NCBI GenBank assembly: GCA_964587885.1
Contig: CAZPME010000013.1
Location: forward strand, 1-56,849
Length of the DNA stretch: 56,849 bases
Reading direction: 5' to 3'
Source: UBA60 sp964587885
GTDB lineage: Archaea; Thermoplasmatota; Poseidoniia; Poseidoniales; Poseidoniaceae
Part shown: in pieces, positions 32,640 through 42,103 of the stretch
How positions within the stretch are numbered: position 1 is the stretch's first letter
Layout of the letters: every line of letters begins with the position of its first letter
Notes under the pieces: generated by a model
What the model was told of the DNA's origin: nothing
Seen by the model: only the letters and a program-made list of their open reading frames with translations
Database searches by the model: none
Made by a program: the position numbers and the translations under genes

Positions 32640-34847
32640 TCAATCGGAAAAGTTAGCTTCAACGGGAATATCTGCTTTCATTCCCTTGCGTTGACGTATT
32701 ACTCCGATGACATCGGCATATAGGTGCTGAGGTAATTCTTCAAATCCTGAATTCTCGGTATTCCAAACTGCTCGACCTTGACTGGCTGCTCGAATGTCAT
32801 TGGAGAAACCAAATGACTCAGCGACCGGGACAGTCCCTACGACAGTAGTAACCTCGCCATCTGCTGGCATATCTTCGATGATGCCCCTGCGCTGAGTGAC
32901 TTCACGAGTCACTCCACCCAACCATTCATTTGGTACACTGACAAACATTTTCTGCATCGGCTCAAGAACCGATGGATTAGCACGTACCATTGCGCCCTTA
33001 ATCGCATTTCGAACAGCAGGGATAGTTTGGGCAGGGCCACGGTGAATTGCATCTTCGTGCAGTTTTGCATCGACCAATCTCACCAAAAGACCCATAGTAG
33101 GTTCTCCGGCCAGTGGCCCCCTCTTGCAAACTTCATTGAAGGCTTCAATTATCAGTTCACGAGTTTCGTGTAGGGCTTGGATACCTTTGGTGTCATTTAC
33201 CAATAAATTGGTACCATTGATGGCGTAAATCTTACGCATCATATCTTTATCCATATCATATTCAGAGAATCGATTGCCGATTTCTTTGGCATCCTTATTT
33301 CGAACTGCTCCATCGCCAAAAACTCCCTCGCGTAATGCATTGATAACTTCAGTGGACAACTTTTCCACTTCAACATAAAATCGGTTGTGGCGATTAGGCG
33401 ATTTACCCTCAAAAGCCCGTCCTTTGTTGTCAGCAGAAACACTTTCTCTGTAAACAACGATTGGTTCGCTAACCTTAACCTTGATATCTTGTTCTTCCTC
33501 AATTCGATAGGTAGTAATCTCCAGATGAAGTTCTCCCATTCCAGCCAGCAATGCCTCTCCAGTTTCCTGATTGGTAGATACTTGTAGGCTAGCATCAGCC
33601 TTTGCCAAAGATCGTAAAGCATCCAAAAATTTCGGCAAATCCTTCATTGACTTGGGTTCTACTGCAACAGTAACAACCGGTTCAGAATAATGGCGAATTG
33701 CTTCAAATGGAGTCATATCTTTATCTCGAGCTACTGTAATCCCTGCAGCTGCTGAACGAATCCCAGTAACTGCGGCGATGTTTCCGGCCACAACACTTGG
33801 TACTGGAATTCGGTCTCCACCAACCATCATGCTGACTTGCTGAACTCTCTCAGCCTTAGCAGCACCAATAGCCCATACGGATTCCCCGTGGTTAACTGAC
33901 CCAGAATAAATTCTACCGACTGCAACTTCTCCAGCGTGTGGATCCATCCAAATTTTAGTAATCATCATGGATAGTTCGGCGTCAGGGTCACAACTCATCA
34001 TTGCTTGGCCCAAATCACTTTCGAGGTCTCCAGTCCAAATATTGGGGATGCGGTATTTTTGCGCCTCTACTGGCCCAGGTAGTTTGGATACAGCCATGTC
34101 GAGTAGTACTTCATGAACGGGAGCTTTCTTGGACAATGCACGTTGATCCTCATTGTGACAGTATTCAAAAATGTCCTTGAATGAAATTTTCGACTTTTGC
34201 ATGTAAGGGACAGTAATACCCCAATTGTGGTAAGCAGACCCGAAGGCCACAGTTCCATCTGCAACACTAACCTGCCATTCCTTCTTCTTCTCTTCAGGAG
34301 CGAATTGGCGAATCAACTTGTTGACCTTAGTGATTGTACCTTTGAAGCGCTCCATCATATCCTCTGGAGTTACTTGTAATTCGTTAATTAGACGATCTAC
34401 TTTGTTGATGAATAGTACCGGTTTGACCTTCTCCTTGAGAGCTTGACGAACCACAGTTTCGGTTTGAGGCATTGGCCCTTCAACAGCACAAGCGAGGATG
34501 AAACATCCGTCAACAGCACGCATGGCGCGTGTAACGTCGCCGCCGAAATCAACGTGCCCAGGTGTATCGATTAGATTGATTAGGTAATCGATGCCATCGA
34601 CTTCGTGAACCATCGAGGCACTAGCAGCGTTAATTGTAATTCCACGTGCACTTTCTTGCTCATCAAAATCTAGAACTCGACTCTTTCCAGCCAAATCTTC
34701 TGACATCATTCCTGCTCCAGCAATTAGGTTGTCGGAGAGGGTGGTTTTTCCATGGTCGATGTGGGCAGCAATACAGAGATTTCTAATCTGCGGTAAAATA
34801 TGCATTACTTCGGTTGCACGCTTAATATTGTCTTCCTTTCGTCCCAT
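32640..34847 (-). CDS. fusA: Translation elongation factor 2 (aEF-2)
   Basis: Translocation GTPase, 735 residues. G1 AHIDHGKTTLSDNL, switch II DTPGHVDFGGDV, and G4 NKVDRL. Domain IV carries LHEDAIHRGPAQTIPA, whose AIHRG His (about residue 600) is the diphthamide site; Dph6 of the diphthamide pathway is encoded at 46.5 kb. The leader has GGTGATT about 5 nt before the ATG. It belongs to the str-type cluster (uS12, uS7, aEF-2), but a desaturase gene separates it from uS7. Convergent with IDI-GGPPS, 2-nt gap. Confidence 0.96.
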   Translation of the reverse strand: MGRKEDNIKRATEVMHILPQIRNLCIAAHIDHGKTTLSDNLIAGAGMMSEDLAGKSRVLDFDEQESARGITINAASASMVHEVDGIDYLINLIDTPGHVDFGGDVTRAMRAVDGCFILACAVEGPMPQTETVVRQALKEKVKPVLFINKVDRLINELQVTPEDMMERFKGTITKVNKLIRQFAPEEKKKEWQVSVADGTVAFGSAYHNWGITVPYMQKSKISFKDIFEYCHNEDQRALSKKAPVHEVLLDMAVSKLPGPVEAQKYRIPNIWTGDLESDLGQAMMSCDPDAELSMMITKIWMDPHAGEVAVGRIYSGSVNHGESVWAIGAAKAERVQQVSMMVGGDRIPVPSVVAGNIAAVTGIRSAAAGITVARDKDMTPFEAIRHYSEPVVTVAVEPKSMKDLPKFLDALRSLAKADASLQVSTNQETGEALLAGMGELHLEITTYRIEEEQDIKVKVSEPIVVYRESVSADNKGRAFEGKSPNRHNRFYVEVEKLSTEVINALREGVFGDGAVRNKDAKEIGNRFSEYDMDKDMMRKIYAINGTNLLVNDTKGIQALHETRELIIEAFNEVCKRGPLAGEPTMGLLVRLVDAKLHEDAIHRGPAQTIPAVRNAIKGAMVRANPSVLEPMQKMFVSVPNEWLGGVTREVTQRRGIIEDMPADGEVTTVVGTVPVAESFGFSNDIRAASQGRAVWNTENSGFEELPQHLYADVIGVIRQRKGMKADIPVEANFSD

Positions 34848-34939
34848 GGAATCACCCTTGTAAGGCCGGCGACAAACAAGGGGTTGATAAGCGCTCCGTC
34901 ATGTATGAAGACGGCCTTTTGCAGTTGAAGTAAATTACC

Positions 34940-36106
34940 TTATGCTGGAATTGGCGCTGAGACTTTGCGCATTTCGGCAAATAGTACTTGTATTTCCTTC
35001 TTCACTGATTTCAAATCTGCTCTGATTTCGGCAATTTGTTGCCTTAGCAATTCGCGCTTTTCTCGGAAATCAGGCATTTTGAATTGCTTCTTAGCGGTGG
35101 CGATTTTGTGCATGGTATCTCGCATTGAAGTCCTGTATTGCAATATCAACCGATCAAATTTACTGAGATCTGCATCAGCGTTTTTACTAAGAACTCTCTC
35201 ACTCTCTTTAGCATATTTTGTGTCTAATTTCGCCACCTCAATGGAATAATTAGGAGTCTTCTTTAGATTTCGATTAAAACGCAATAATTTGAATGATGAA
35301 ATCCACCATTTTGAAGGATCCCAATGATACCACTTGTAGCCATTACGATAATCAGCCTGAAATGCGTGGTGATAATTGTGAAAACCTTCACCGAAAGTAA
35401 ACAATGATAGAATCATCGAGTCTCTGCTTGTATTCGCAGTTGTGTATGGTTGGCGACCCCATATATGTGCTGCTGAATTGATCAAGAAAGTACCATGATG
35501 GACAAATACAGTGCGTAGTAGTCCACCCCAGATGAAGCACCCAATGCCGACACCAATACCGCCGATCGCATACCCTATTGCAGCAGGAAATACCATACCC
35601 ACAATAAATCCAATTAGGAAGATATGACGGTGCTGCCAAGCAATAATTGGATTGTCCATTAAATCTCGAACGTTGCTGAAGTCCGCTTCAATTTCTTCTT
35701 CCATTATTATCCATCCAACATGGGACCATATGAAACCTCTTTTTGCGTTATAGGGGTCGCCAACTTTGTCGGTAACTTTGTGATGGTTACGATGGTCACT
35801 ACACCATTCAATAATTGAATTTTGAAATGCACCTGCTCCAAAGAGTGAATAAAATAGAATTAAGGGCCATGAGGCTTCATGGCTGCGATGAGAAAACAAC
35901 CTATGGTAGCCAACTGTTATTGACAGGCCACAAAAAATGTACCATATGAAGAATATAATGGCTTCAGTCCAACCGATACCATAGGTGAATCCGTGCCATA
36001 TTGCAGCTGCAAAAGCCAATATCGGGATGCCGATAATGAATGAAGCATTGAGCCAATTAATGACATACTTCTGTGATACTTGTGACTCCATATCAACGAC
36101 TTCCAT
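34940..36106 (-). CDS. Membrane fatty-acid desaturase-like di-iron protein with C-terminal coiled coil
   Basis: 388 residues. Residues 1-~285 form an acyl-CoA/acyl-lipid delta-9 desaturase fold with TM segments and the three His boxes: HRLFSH (68-73), HRNHH (105-109) and HNYHH (243-247), which bind the di-iron centre. Residues ~285-388 are an added charged, coiled-coil-like region (ESERVLSK..., REKRELLRQQIAEIRADL). Desaturases act on fatty acyl chains, whereas archaeal membranes are isoprenoid, so the substrate is open. It sits between uS7 and aEF-2 on the same strand, 92 nt after... uS7 and 92 nt before aEF-2 in gene order, suggesting cotranscription with translation genes or a recent insertion. 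Confidence 0.88.
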   Translation of the reverse strand: MEVVDMESQVSQKYVINWLNASFIIGIPILAFAAAIWHGFTYGIGWTEAIIFFIWYIFCGLSITVGYHRLFSHRSHEASWPLILFYSLFGAGAFQNSIIEWCSDHRNHHKVTDKVGDPYNAKRGFIWSHVGWIIMEEEIEADFSNVRDLMDNPIIAWQHRHIFLIGFIVGMVFPAAIGYAIGGIGVGIGCFIWGGLLRTVFVHHGTFLINSAAHIWGRQPYTTANTSRDSMILSLFTFGEGFHNYHHAFQADYRNGYKWYHWDPSKWWISSFKLLRFNRNLKKTPNYSIEVAKLDTKYAKESERVLSKNADADLSKFDRLILQYRTSMRDTMHKIATAKKQFKMPDFREKRELLRQQIAEIRADLKSVKKEIQVLFAEMRKVSAPIPA

Positions 36107-36198
36107 GAATTACCCGCATCGCGCCTACTCTTTGACCGTTTGCCCAACAAATGTAACGAGGCAGTGATACGGCCACAACAATATGTGGCCGCAGGTTA

Positions 36199-36834
36199 TC
36201 AACGGGCACTTGAAGCAATACGCTCAACTTCTTCTTTCTTACCGATAGCGTAGGATGACGCATCTCCTGCTGCAGCCTTTGTCAATTCTGCAACAATGCA
36301 TTGAGGCAATGTCTTTTTCGACTTGTGAGTTCCTTGCTGGCTACCTTTAGCCAAATGGCGAAGGGACGTATCCAAGCGACGGCTTGGCGATGAATCTACA
36401 GCCTTGGGTTGGGAAACTGCTCCAAAACGGATTCTGGTAATTTCTTCCATCGGGGCCGCGTTTGCAACTGCATTGACGAATACTTGCATTGGGTTTTCGC
36501 CACTGCGCTCTGCGATTGTATCAAAGGCCTGCTCTAACGCCTTACTAGCGCCAATTTTCTTACCAGTATATTTTCCTGTTCGCATCAAATTATTGATGAA
36601 ACGTTCAACTATTGATAACTTTGACTTGCCAAACCATGCATTAGCGTGTCGACCGCCAGTGTGAGGTACGCCAACGGTTCGCAAACTCAAGTAAGGGGCG
36701 ATACCAGGATCATTGCATGTTATTTGCGAAACATCCCATTTGCCGAATACCAAAGTTCCAATACCAGCGATTGGTTTCTCCTCTTCCTCCTCGACCACTG
36801 GACTCTCTTCGACTACTGCCTCGGATTCGCTCAT
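36199..36834 (-). CDS. rps7: Small-subunit ribosomal protein uS7
   Basis: 211 residues from ATG 36834. An acidic N-terminal extension (~20 residues, rich in Glu) precedes the conserved domain. Typical words: GGRHANAWFGKSKLSIVERF with NNLMRTGKYTGKK, NPMQVFVNAVANAAPMEEITRI, and the C-terminal SYAIGKKEEVERIASSAR, which matches archaeal uS7 ends. Four nucleotides after uS12. The acidic extension is unusual for a ribosomal protein and fits a proteome adapted to salt. Confidence 0.96.
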   Translation of the reverse strand: MSESEAVVEESPVVEEEEEKPIAGIGTLVFGKWDVSQITCNDPGIAPYLSLRTVGVPHTGGRHANAWFGKSKLSIVERFINNLMRTGKYTGKKIGASKALEQAFDTIAERSGENPMQVFVNAVANAAPMEEITRIRFGAVSQPKAVDSSPSRRLDTSLRHLAKGSQQGTHKSKKTLPQCIVAELTKAAAGDASSYAIGKKEEVERIASSAR

Positions 36835-36838
36835 GATA

Positions 36839-37267
36839 TCACCTAACCGGTTTCTCCTTGCGGCCACGGACCATCTCATCGAGACTAACTCCATTGACCT
36901 TGATTACTTTGTAACGAACTCCAGGAATATCTCCATATGAACGCCCCATGCGGCCACCGATACCTTCGACCATCACTTCGTCGTGTTCATCAATGAAATT
37001 TATCGCACCATCTCCGGGAGTGAATGCAGTCAATTTGTTGCCACTTTTTATCAGAGAAATTTTTACGGCTTTGCGTATTCCTGAATTTGGTTGCTTGGCT
37101 TCAATTCCAACCTTTTCGATAACGATACCACGAGCCTGAGTTGAGCCACCGAGAGGATCGTGCTTCTCCTTGGACTTTAGCATCCGTTTCTTGTAATAAC
37201 GGTCTGACCAACGAAACTTCTGCCTATCTTTGCGCATTTTCTTGCCCGCGAATAGTCCCCGTCCCAT
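36839..37267 (-). CDS. rps12: Small-subunit ribosomal protein uS12
   Basis: 142 residues, decoding-centre protein. Contains KQPNSGIRKAVKISLIKSG and FTPGDGAINFIDEHDEVMVEGIGG, the archaeal/eukaryotic uS12 signature. It heads the uS12-uS7-desaturase-aEF-2 run. The 115-nt upstream gap is shared with the divergent UbiD-family gene; no strong TATA box stands out, so the promoter is not placed. Confidence 0.96.
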   Translation of the reverse strand: MGRGLFAGKKMRKDRQKFRWSDRYYKKRMLKSKEKHDPLGGSTQARGIVIEKVGIEAKQPNSGIRKAVKISLIKSGNKLTAFTPGDGAINFIDEHDEVMVEGIGGRMGRSYGDIPGVRYKVIKVNGVSLDEMVRGRKEKPVR

Positions 37268-37382
37268 GTTTAGCCACCGTTAGAAGCGTTCCGCCGACCA
37301 ACAAGCCGTATTTGACTGTGCCGACTGAAAGGCGTAGCCTTGTAGTGAGTTAGCAGAGCGTTTTCGGGGTGATATTGAAGGG

Positions 37383-38672
37383 ATGATTCGGACTCGGTCA
37401 GGCATGGCGTTTCGCGACCATCTCGGCCAAGCTCGAATAATAGCCAAGCCTACGTCATGCATTCATGGACTTTTTGACACCTCGGTGAGTGAGAAGAATT
37501 GCATATTGTTGTTTGAAAATTTGATTGAGGCAAAGGGTCACAGAGCGGCACTAAACTTGCTTACTCGTGATCGTTTAGCCAAGACCCTGAATGTGCCGGC
37601 CGCCGACCTTGTTGACATATTGGGTGAAGCAATGAAGAGTCCAATAAATCCAGAGGTGATCTCGGCGGATAATGCACCAGTAATGGAAAATCAACAACTC
37701 GAAACAAATCTTGATTTGCTGCCTATCCCCTGGCATTATCGTCAAGACCGCGGGCGCTACATGTCGGCAAGTATTGTAATCGCGGAATATCAAGGCCAGC
37801 GAAATGTCTCTTTTCACAGGCAATTTTTGCGTGATTCAACGCATGTCGTCGCAAGGCTTGTCCCGAGGCACTTACGAACCATGTTAGATGAAGCGCGGGC
37901 CGTTGGTGAAACTATTCCAATCGCCATTGTCAACGCCCCCGACCCTGTAGTCCTACTAGCCGCAGCCATGTCTTTTGACGAAAAAATTGACGAATTAACT
38001 ATTGCCGCCAGCCTACATGAAACCCTATATTCAAAACCCCTAGATTTGGTGGAATTGGATAATGGGATACTAGTTCCTGCAGATTCAGAATATGCAATGT
38101 CTGCGACCATCACTCTTGAAGATGATGATGAAGGGCCTTATGTCGATATTACTGGGACATTAGACCAAGTACGCCAAGAACCTGTGATCGAAATCCACAA
38201 TATTTACCACCGCAACGACCCCATTTTTCATGCTCTAATTCCGGCCGAGGCCGAGCATCGCACCCTGATGGGATTGCCTCGTGCCCCTTCAATAAAGCAA
38301 GCTGTGAGCCAAGTTTGCGATGTTGTTGACGTATATCTTACAGAAGGTGGTTGCGGCTGGCTTTCAGCGGTTATTTCTTTGCGGCCACAAAGCAATGAGG
38401 ATGGACGTAAAGCTATCGATGCGGCCTTATCAGGACATCGTTCAATGAAGCAAGTTACTGTGGTGGATGATGATATTGATATCAGCAATCCTGTCCACGT
38501 AGAATGGGCAATGATGACTCGGTGGCAACCAGATCGTGATACGATTATCCTTAGTGGGCAAAAGGGATCTAGCCTCGACCCTAGTCGCGATATTGACGGG
38601 CTAACTAGCAAAGTTGGATTTGATGCCACTATCCGCATGGAAGCTGACCGCAGAGAATATACTACAGTTTAA
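37383..38672 (+). CDS. UbiD-family prFMN decarboxylase, probable anhydromevalonate phosphate decarboxylase
   Basis: 429 residues. UbiD signatures: VSFHRQFLRDSTHVVARLVPRHL (prFMN-binding RxxxxP region), AAAMSFDEKIDEL, EGPYVDITG, HALIPAEAEHRTLMGLP, LTEGGCGWLSAV, and near the end LDPSRDIDGLTSKVGFDAT with the catalytic E-x-D/R area upstream. Archaeal homologs of this layout decarboxylate trans-anhydromevalonate 5-phosphate to isopentenyl phosphate, the substrate of the kinase at 30 kb. The alternative is MqnL, a UbiD acting late in the futalosine route, since mqn genes are also present. The family call is firm; the substrate is inference. Confidence 0.85.
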   Translation: MIRTRSGMAFRDHLGQARIIAKPTSCIHGLFDTSVSEKNCILLFENLIEAKGHRAALNLLTRDRLAKTLNVPAADLVDILGEAMKSPINPEVISADNAPVMENQQLETNLDLLPIPWHYRQDRGRYMSASIVIAEYQGQRNVSFHRQFLRDSTHVVARLVPRHLRTMLDEARAVGETIPIAIVNAPDPVVLLAAAMSFDEKIDELTIAASLHETLYSKPLDLVELDNGILVPADSEYAMSATITLEDDDEGPYVDITGTLDQVRQEPVIEIHNIYHRNDPIFHALIPAEAEHRTLMGLPRAPSIKQAVSQVCDVVDVYLTEGGCGWLSAVISLRPQSNEDGRKAIDAALSGHRSMKQVTVVDDDIDISNPVHVEWAMMTRWQPDRDTIILSGQKGSSLDPSRDIDGLTSKVGFDATIRMEADRREYTTV

Positions 38673-38722
38673 TGAGCATTACACCACAAGGGGCAAAACC
38701 GAGAAGTACTCACTAGTGCAAT

Positions 38723-39715
38723 ATGGGTAGTGATTCTGGTGGAGAATTACAGCACCCGCGCCGCAATCTTGGTAATCGCTGCCGCTCACAGGCAGAGAAA
38801 TTTGTAAAGTTAGCCCGCAAGGATGCAACACGTTCCACCGACAATCTCCATTGGGCTGAGCAGAATGCCTTACAGGCAATCTTGTATGATTTTACTGATG
38901 AAAGAAATTGGCAAACTCTTGCTCATATCAAGAAAATGCTAGGTGATGGTGAAGGATTGGGTCGCGTTTTAGATGATGTATTCACTATACTCGGGCGTGA
39001 CCCTGAAAATTTACAACAACTTCACGGATTGGATATGTTGGAATATGGAATTGAACTACTTGCTGCAACAATTGCTGCTGATCCACTCGATGCTGATTTG
39101 TGGTGGGATCTAATCCAAAACTCTGAAAACGACAAAAATTTGATTGATTTTTCCAACCGGTGCCGGCGACTTGATTTTCGTGACCAACGTGCAAATATCA
39201 TATTTGGTAGGCGGCTTGAAAGAGTGTTAAAATCCGGTCGAGATGACTTGTTTATAGAATTGGTACAGCACTTACTCGCCCATCGCCCCGGCAATCACGA
39301 GCTTTGGTTAGACTTAGGGCGGTTGCATGAAGGGAGAAAGGAGTGGGAGCAGGCCTGGCTTTGTTATGACCACGTCCAACAATTGATTCCTCACTCAGAA
39401 GTTCGTGATGCTTTTAGAATAAGATTGACCGATAGAATGGACGGAGAATGGAGTGTTCCAGAACTAAATACGCGTAATGCGTTTTTGCAGAGGATGCAAG
39501 AATTAGCTGAAACTGTCGTCACTGAGGATGCTAAAACTGTCGAAGAAGAAGGTGAAAGTGAGCAGGTGAATAAGGAAGAAGTGGAATTAATCCAACTTCT
39601 CAATACTCAAGACTACCCCGCAGCATTCTTCCTTGCACGTAGATTAGTTGCCAATGGTGAAGAGTGGGCGGGAATATATCTGGAGCAAGCACGTGCTGGG
39701 GTTGGCTCGGATTAA
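38723..39715 (+). CDS. TPR-like helical-repeat protein
   Basis: 330 residues, cytoplasmic, mostly helical, with TPR-like units (ADPLDADLWWDLIQNSEN; HRPGNHELWLDLGRLHEGRKEWEQAWLCYDHV). An acidic stretch (~270-290) precedes a final helical pair. The N-terminal ~25 residues are basic. No enzyme motif seen. It ends in a 4-bp TTAA overlap with the convergent helical-repeat gene. Confidence 0.75.
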   Translation: MGSDSGGELQHPRRNLGNRCRSQAEKFVKLARKDATRSTDNLHWAEQNALQAILYDFTDERNWQTLAHIKKMLGDGEGLGRVLDDVFTILGRDPENLQQLHGLDMLEYGIELLAATIAADPLDADLWWDLIQNSENDKNLIDFSNRCRRLDFRDQRANIIFGRRLERVLKSGRDDLFIELVQHLLAHRPGNHELWLDLGRLHEGRKEWEQAWLCYDHVQQLIPHSEVRDAFRIRLTDRMDGEWSVPELNTRNAFLQRMQELAETVVTEDAKTVEEEGESEQVNKEEVELIQLLNTQDYPAAFFLARRLVANGEEWAGIYLEQARAGVGSD

Positions 39716-40782
39716 TCCGGCTCGGCTAATATCATCATGTCAGTTAGGCGCTTTTGCCACTTTTTTGACTCTTCAGGCGTTGAGATATGTAATAGTGCTG
39801 CAACCAGAAAAGCATCTTCAAATTGCTCAGCATCAATAATGAATAATTCAGCAATTGAATCCGTATCCTGTAGGTTAAGAGCTGCAGAAAGTAACCCCAT
39901 TAAATCCTGCCTTGACTCTCCTCCAACCTCACCATCCCACAATTCAATACATGCAGTGAATACTGTTCTGTAATCTTCCGTGTTTACTTGTGCGGGAGGG
40001 AGTTGTGCATCTAAATCACGAGGTTTTGCCGACTTGACTTGTTCATCCATTGATGGTGCTTCATCATCAATTGATTCTGCTCCAACGGCTAGAAAAGTCG
40101 TTCCACTTACCCATGCTAAATCACTGAGAGACGACTCTAAAGCCAATTTGTGAGCTGTCCACGCATGGCGTAGTGATGCTGAAAATTGACCCATGTGAGC
40201 GTGTATTTGTGCAGCGCCATAGCGTGAAAAAGCCACTGTGTCCGGACTATGCTCACCTTGTCGTGGAATTTCTGAATACGCTTGAAGTGCCATTAGGTTC
40301 TCGTCTGCTAATATATGGAATGCGGCTTTATTTAACAGCGCAAGGTCATGGTCACGGCTGGCTTTCGCAACTGAACGCAAGCGTGTTTCAGCCCAAGTTA
40401 AATCATCACGAGCTGATTCCAAGTCGCCATTTTCTACGTGGATTAAGCCACGCTCCATCCGTAAGCGACCTTCGAGAGTTAGTTCACGATTTTCAGGATC
40501 CTTTGCTAGGTTTAGTGAGTTCTCAATTTTTTGCATTAAGACGCTAGTGGAATCGCCATTTAATCGGGATTTCGTAAGGTCGAGAATTTCCATTTCGACT
40601 TTACTCAATTGTTCTGATAATAGATTTAGAAGGTCTTCTGCATCGCTTGCCATCGCTTCTTCACAATGCGCTAACCAATCCTCACCCCAACCATCCTCTC
40701 TTCGCCAATCCTCCAATTTTTCAAGAGTTACAGGTCCTTGGTCAATCCATCTTTGAATCAATTTGGTGGTTGGTTGACGCAT
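39712..40782 (-). CDS. TPR-like helical-repeat protein
   Basis: 356 residues, alpha-helical with TPR-like periodicity (RLRMERGLIHVENGDLESARDDLTWAE; FSRYGAAQIHAHMGQFSASLRHAW). No membrane segment or catalytic motif seen. Its ATG overlaps the stop of the DHH gene (TAATG), so it is the last gene of the exosome-prefoldin-DHH superoperon. Distinct in sequence from the convergent TPR-like neighbour. Confidence 0.75.
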   Translation of the reverse strand: MRQPTTKLIQRWIDQGPVTLEKLEDWRREDGWGEDWLAHCEEAMASDAEDLLNLLSEQLSKVEMEILDLTKSRLNGDSTSVLMQKIENSLNLAKDPENRELTLEGRLRMERGLIHVENGDLESARDDLTWAETRLRSVAKASRDHDLALLNKAAFHILADENLMALQAYSEIPRQGEHSPDTVAFSRYGAAQIHAHMGQFSASLRHAWTAHKLALESSLSDLAWVSGTTFLAVGAESIDDEAPSMDEQVKSAKPRDLDAQLPPAQVNTEDYRTVFTACIELWDGEVGGESRQDLMGLLSAALNLQDTDSIAELFIIDAEQFEDAFLVAALLHISTPEESKKWQKRLTDMMILAEPD

Positions 40783-41780
40783 TATTCCTCAACTCCAATT
40801 CCAGACAAAGCATGAATAAATGCAGATTCAGCCGCTATTCTATCGCTCTCTCCAGACCAGCCGGCTGCTCCATCATGTCCGCCCCCTTCACCGCCAATTT
40901 TTTCTGCCAAAGATTTCATTATGTGGCCTAGATTGACACCTCTTATGGTTGCAGATCTTGTTGCTCTAGCAGACATGCGAGTTTGGCCATCTCGATGACG
41001 CGACACTAGGGCAATTTCAGCACCTGCAATTTGCAGAACCCTGCACATCCGACCCTCGTTAGTACCAACATAAGTATGCATCAAATGCCAATCTCCAGCC
41101 TTGATACTCTTGACTCTTGCCATGCCAGCGGCAATTGCACCCCTCTCAGAATCAGTTATTGATTCAGTTTCCACCGATTCAATAAATTCCGCATAATCAA
41201 TTCCACTACCAGTTAGAATGTTGCCGGCAGTGACGAATGCGTCCTTATCAGCATGGCGAAAGCGTCCCGTGTCTGTAATCAATCCCGCCAGTAATAGACG
41301 ACGAACCGAATCAGTTAGGGTGCTGGATGAATACTCCGTTAGATATTGATGTATTATTTGAGTGGTGGCTCGAGCCGGCCAATTAATTTCTAAATCATTT
41401 TCACCGAGTGTCCAGTCACTCGTTGTATGATGGTCAATAATGCATAGTGGAATGCTGGCTGGCAAATCTATGCCAATTTGACTTGGAGCCGCAGCATCTA
41501 CGCAAATAATACCGCCTAACTTCTTTGGCAAATTGGGAGATGACTGAGAGATGAAGCGGAAAGGTGCATTTAATTGCGCGCATATTCTCTTAGCGACCTT
41601 GTCCTGATGCAGACCACAGGCGAGACCATTAGGGATTGCGGCAGCTAAGGCAATCGCTGAGCCAATTGTGTCCATATCACCATTCTTCCCACACAAGACT
41701 GCAACTGCACCATTGGAATTGGCAGCAGTAATCCAAGCATCAAGAGATGCCAAGTCAGTCTTACTCTCTTGATTCATCAT
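40782..41780 (-). CDS. DHH/DHHA1-family phosphoesterase
   Basis: 332 residues of RecJ/NrnA-like hydrolase. Motif I appears as CGKNGDMDTIGSAIAL, motif II region VDAAAPSQIG, motif III IDHHTTSDW and motif IV ITDTGRFRH. The C-terminal DHHA1 substrate-binding domain ends in GGEGGGHDGAAG. Archaeal relatives include RecJ-like nucleases and nano-RNases. Its location next to the exosome operon fits RNA end-product or nanoRNA hydrolysis, which is inference. The ATGATGA start overlaps the prefoldin stop by 4 nt; ATG 41777 is an alternative. Confidence 0.85.
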   Translation of the reverse strand: MMNQESKTDLASLDAWITAANSNGAVAVLCGKNGDMDTIGSAIALAAAIPNGLACGLHQDKVAKRICAQLNAPFRFISQSSPNLPKKLGGIICVDAAAPSQIGIDLPASIPLCIIDHHTTSDWTLGENDLEINWPARATTQIIHQYLTEYSSSTLTDSVRRLLLAGLITDTGRFRHADKDAFVTAGNILTGSGIDYAEFIESVETESITDSERGAIAAGMARVKSIKAGDWHLMHTYVGTNEGRMCRVLQIAGAEIALVSRHRDGQTRMSARATRSATIRGVNLGHIMKSLAEKIGGEGGGHDGAAGWSGESDRIAAESAFIHALSGIGVEE

Positions 41781-42103
41781 TTACCCTCAAACTCAGCCGC
41801 CATTTTTTCATAACTTTGGCGCAATTCGGTCTCGCGCTGGGCTAATTGTTCAAGTGCTTGAGAAATCTTTTCTCCCGTTTCATGTAATTCACTAAGCAAT
41901 TCTACCCGATCTCCGACCTCTGATAATATTGCCCCAGTTTGACGATAAAGGGATAAATCTTCAGGCTGTTTGTCAACCTGCTCGATTGTGACTTCTATCT
42001 CTCTCTGTTGGTTACGTAATGCCGCTGATTGTTGGGCAACCATCTGTAATTCCTGAATCATCATTTGCACACGCTGTTGGTTTTCCATAATATCACTCAT
42101 CAT
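41777..42103 (-). CDS. pfdB: Prefoldin beta subunit
   Basis: Hexameric chaperone subunit, 108 residues from ATG 42103. Two coiled-coil arms (QRVQMMIQELQMVAQQSAAL; ETGEKISQALEQLAQRETEL) joined by the beta hairpin region YRQTGAILSEV. The pairing with Pcc1 and eL43 is the usual archaeal order. The start is ambiguous: ATG 42088 has GAGTGA 4 nt upstream and gives the usual N-terminus, whereas 42103 overlaps pcc1 by 11 nt and has no good ribosome-binding site. Confidence 0.9.
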   Translation of the reverse strand: MMSDIMENQQRVQMMIQELQMVAQQSAALRNQQREIEVTIEQVDKQPEDLSLYRQTGAILSEVGDRVELLSELHETGEKISQALEQLAQRETELRQSYEKMAAEFEGK

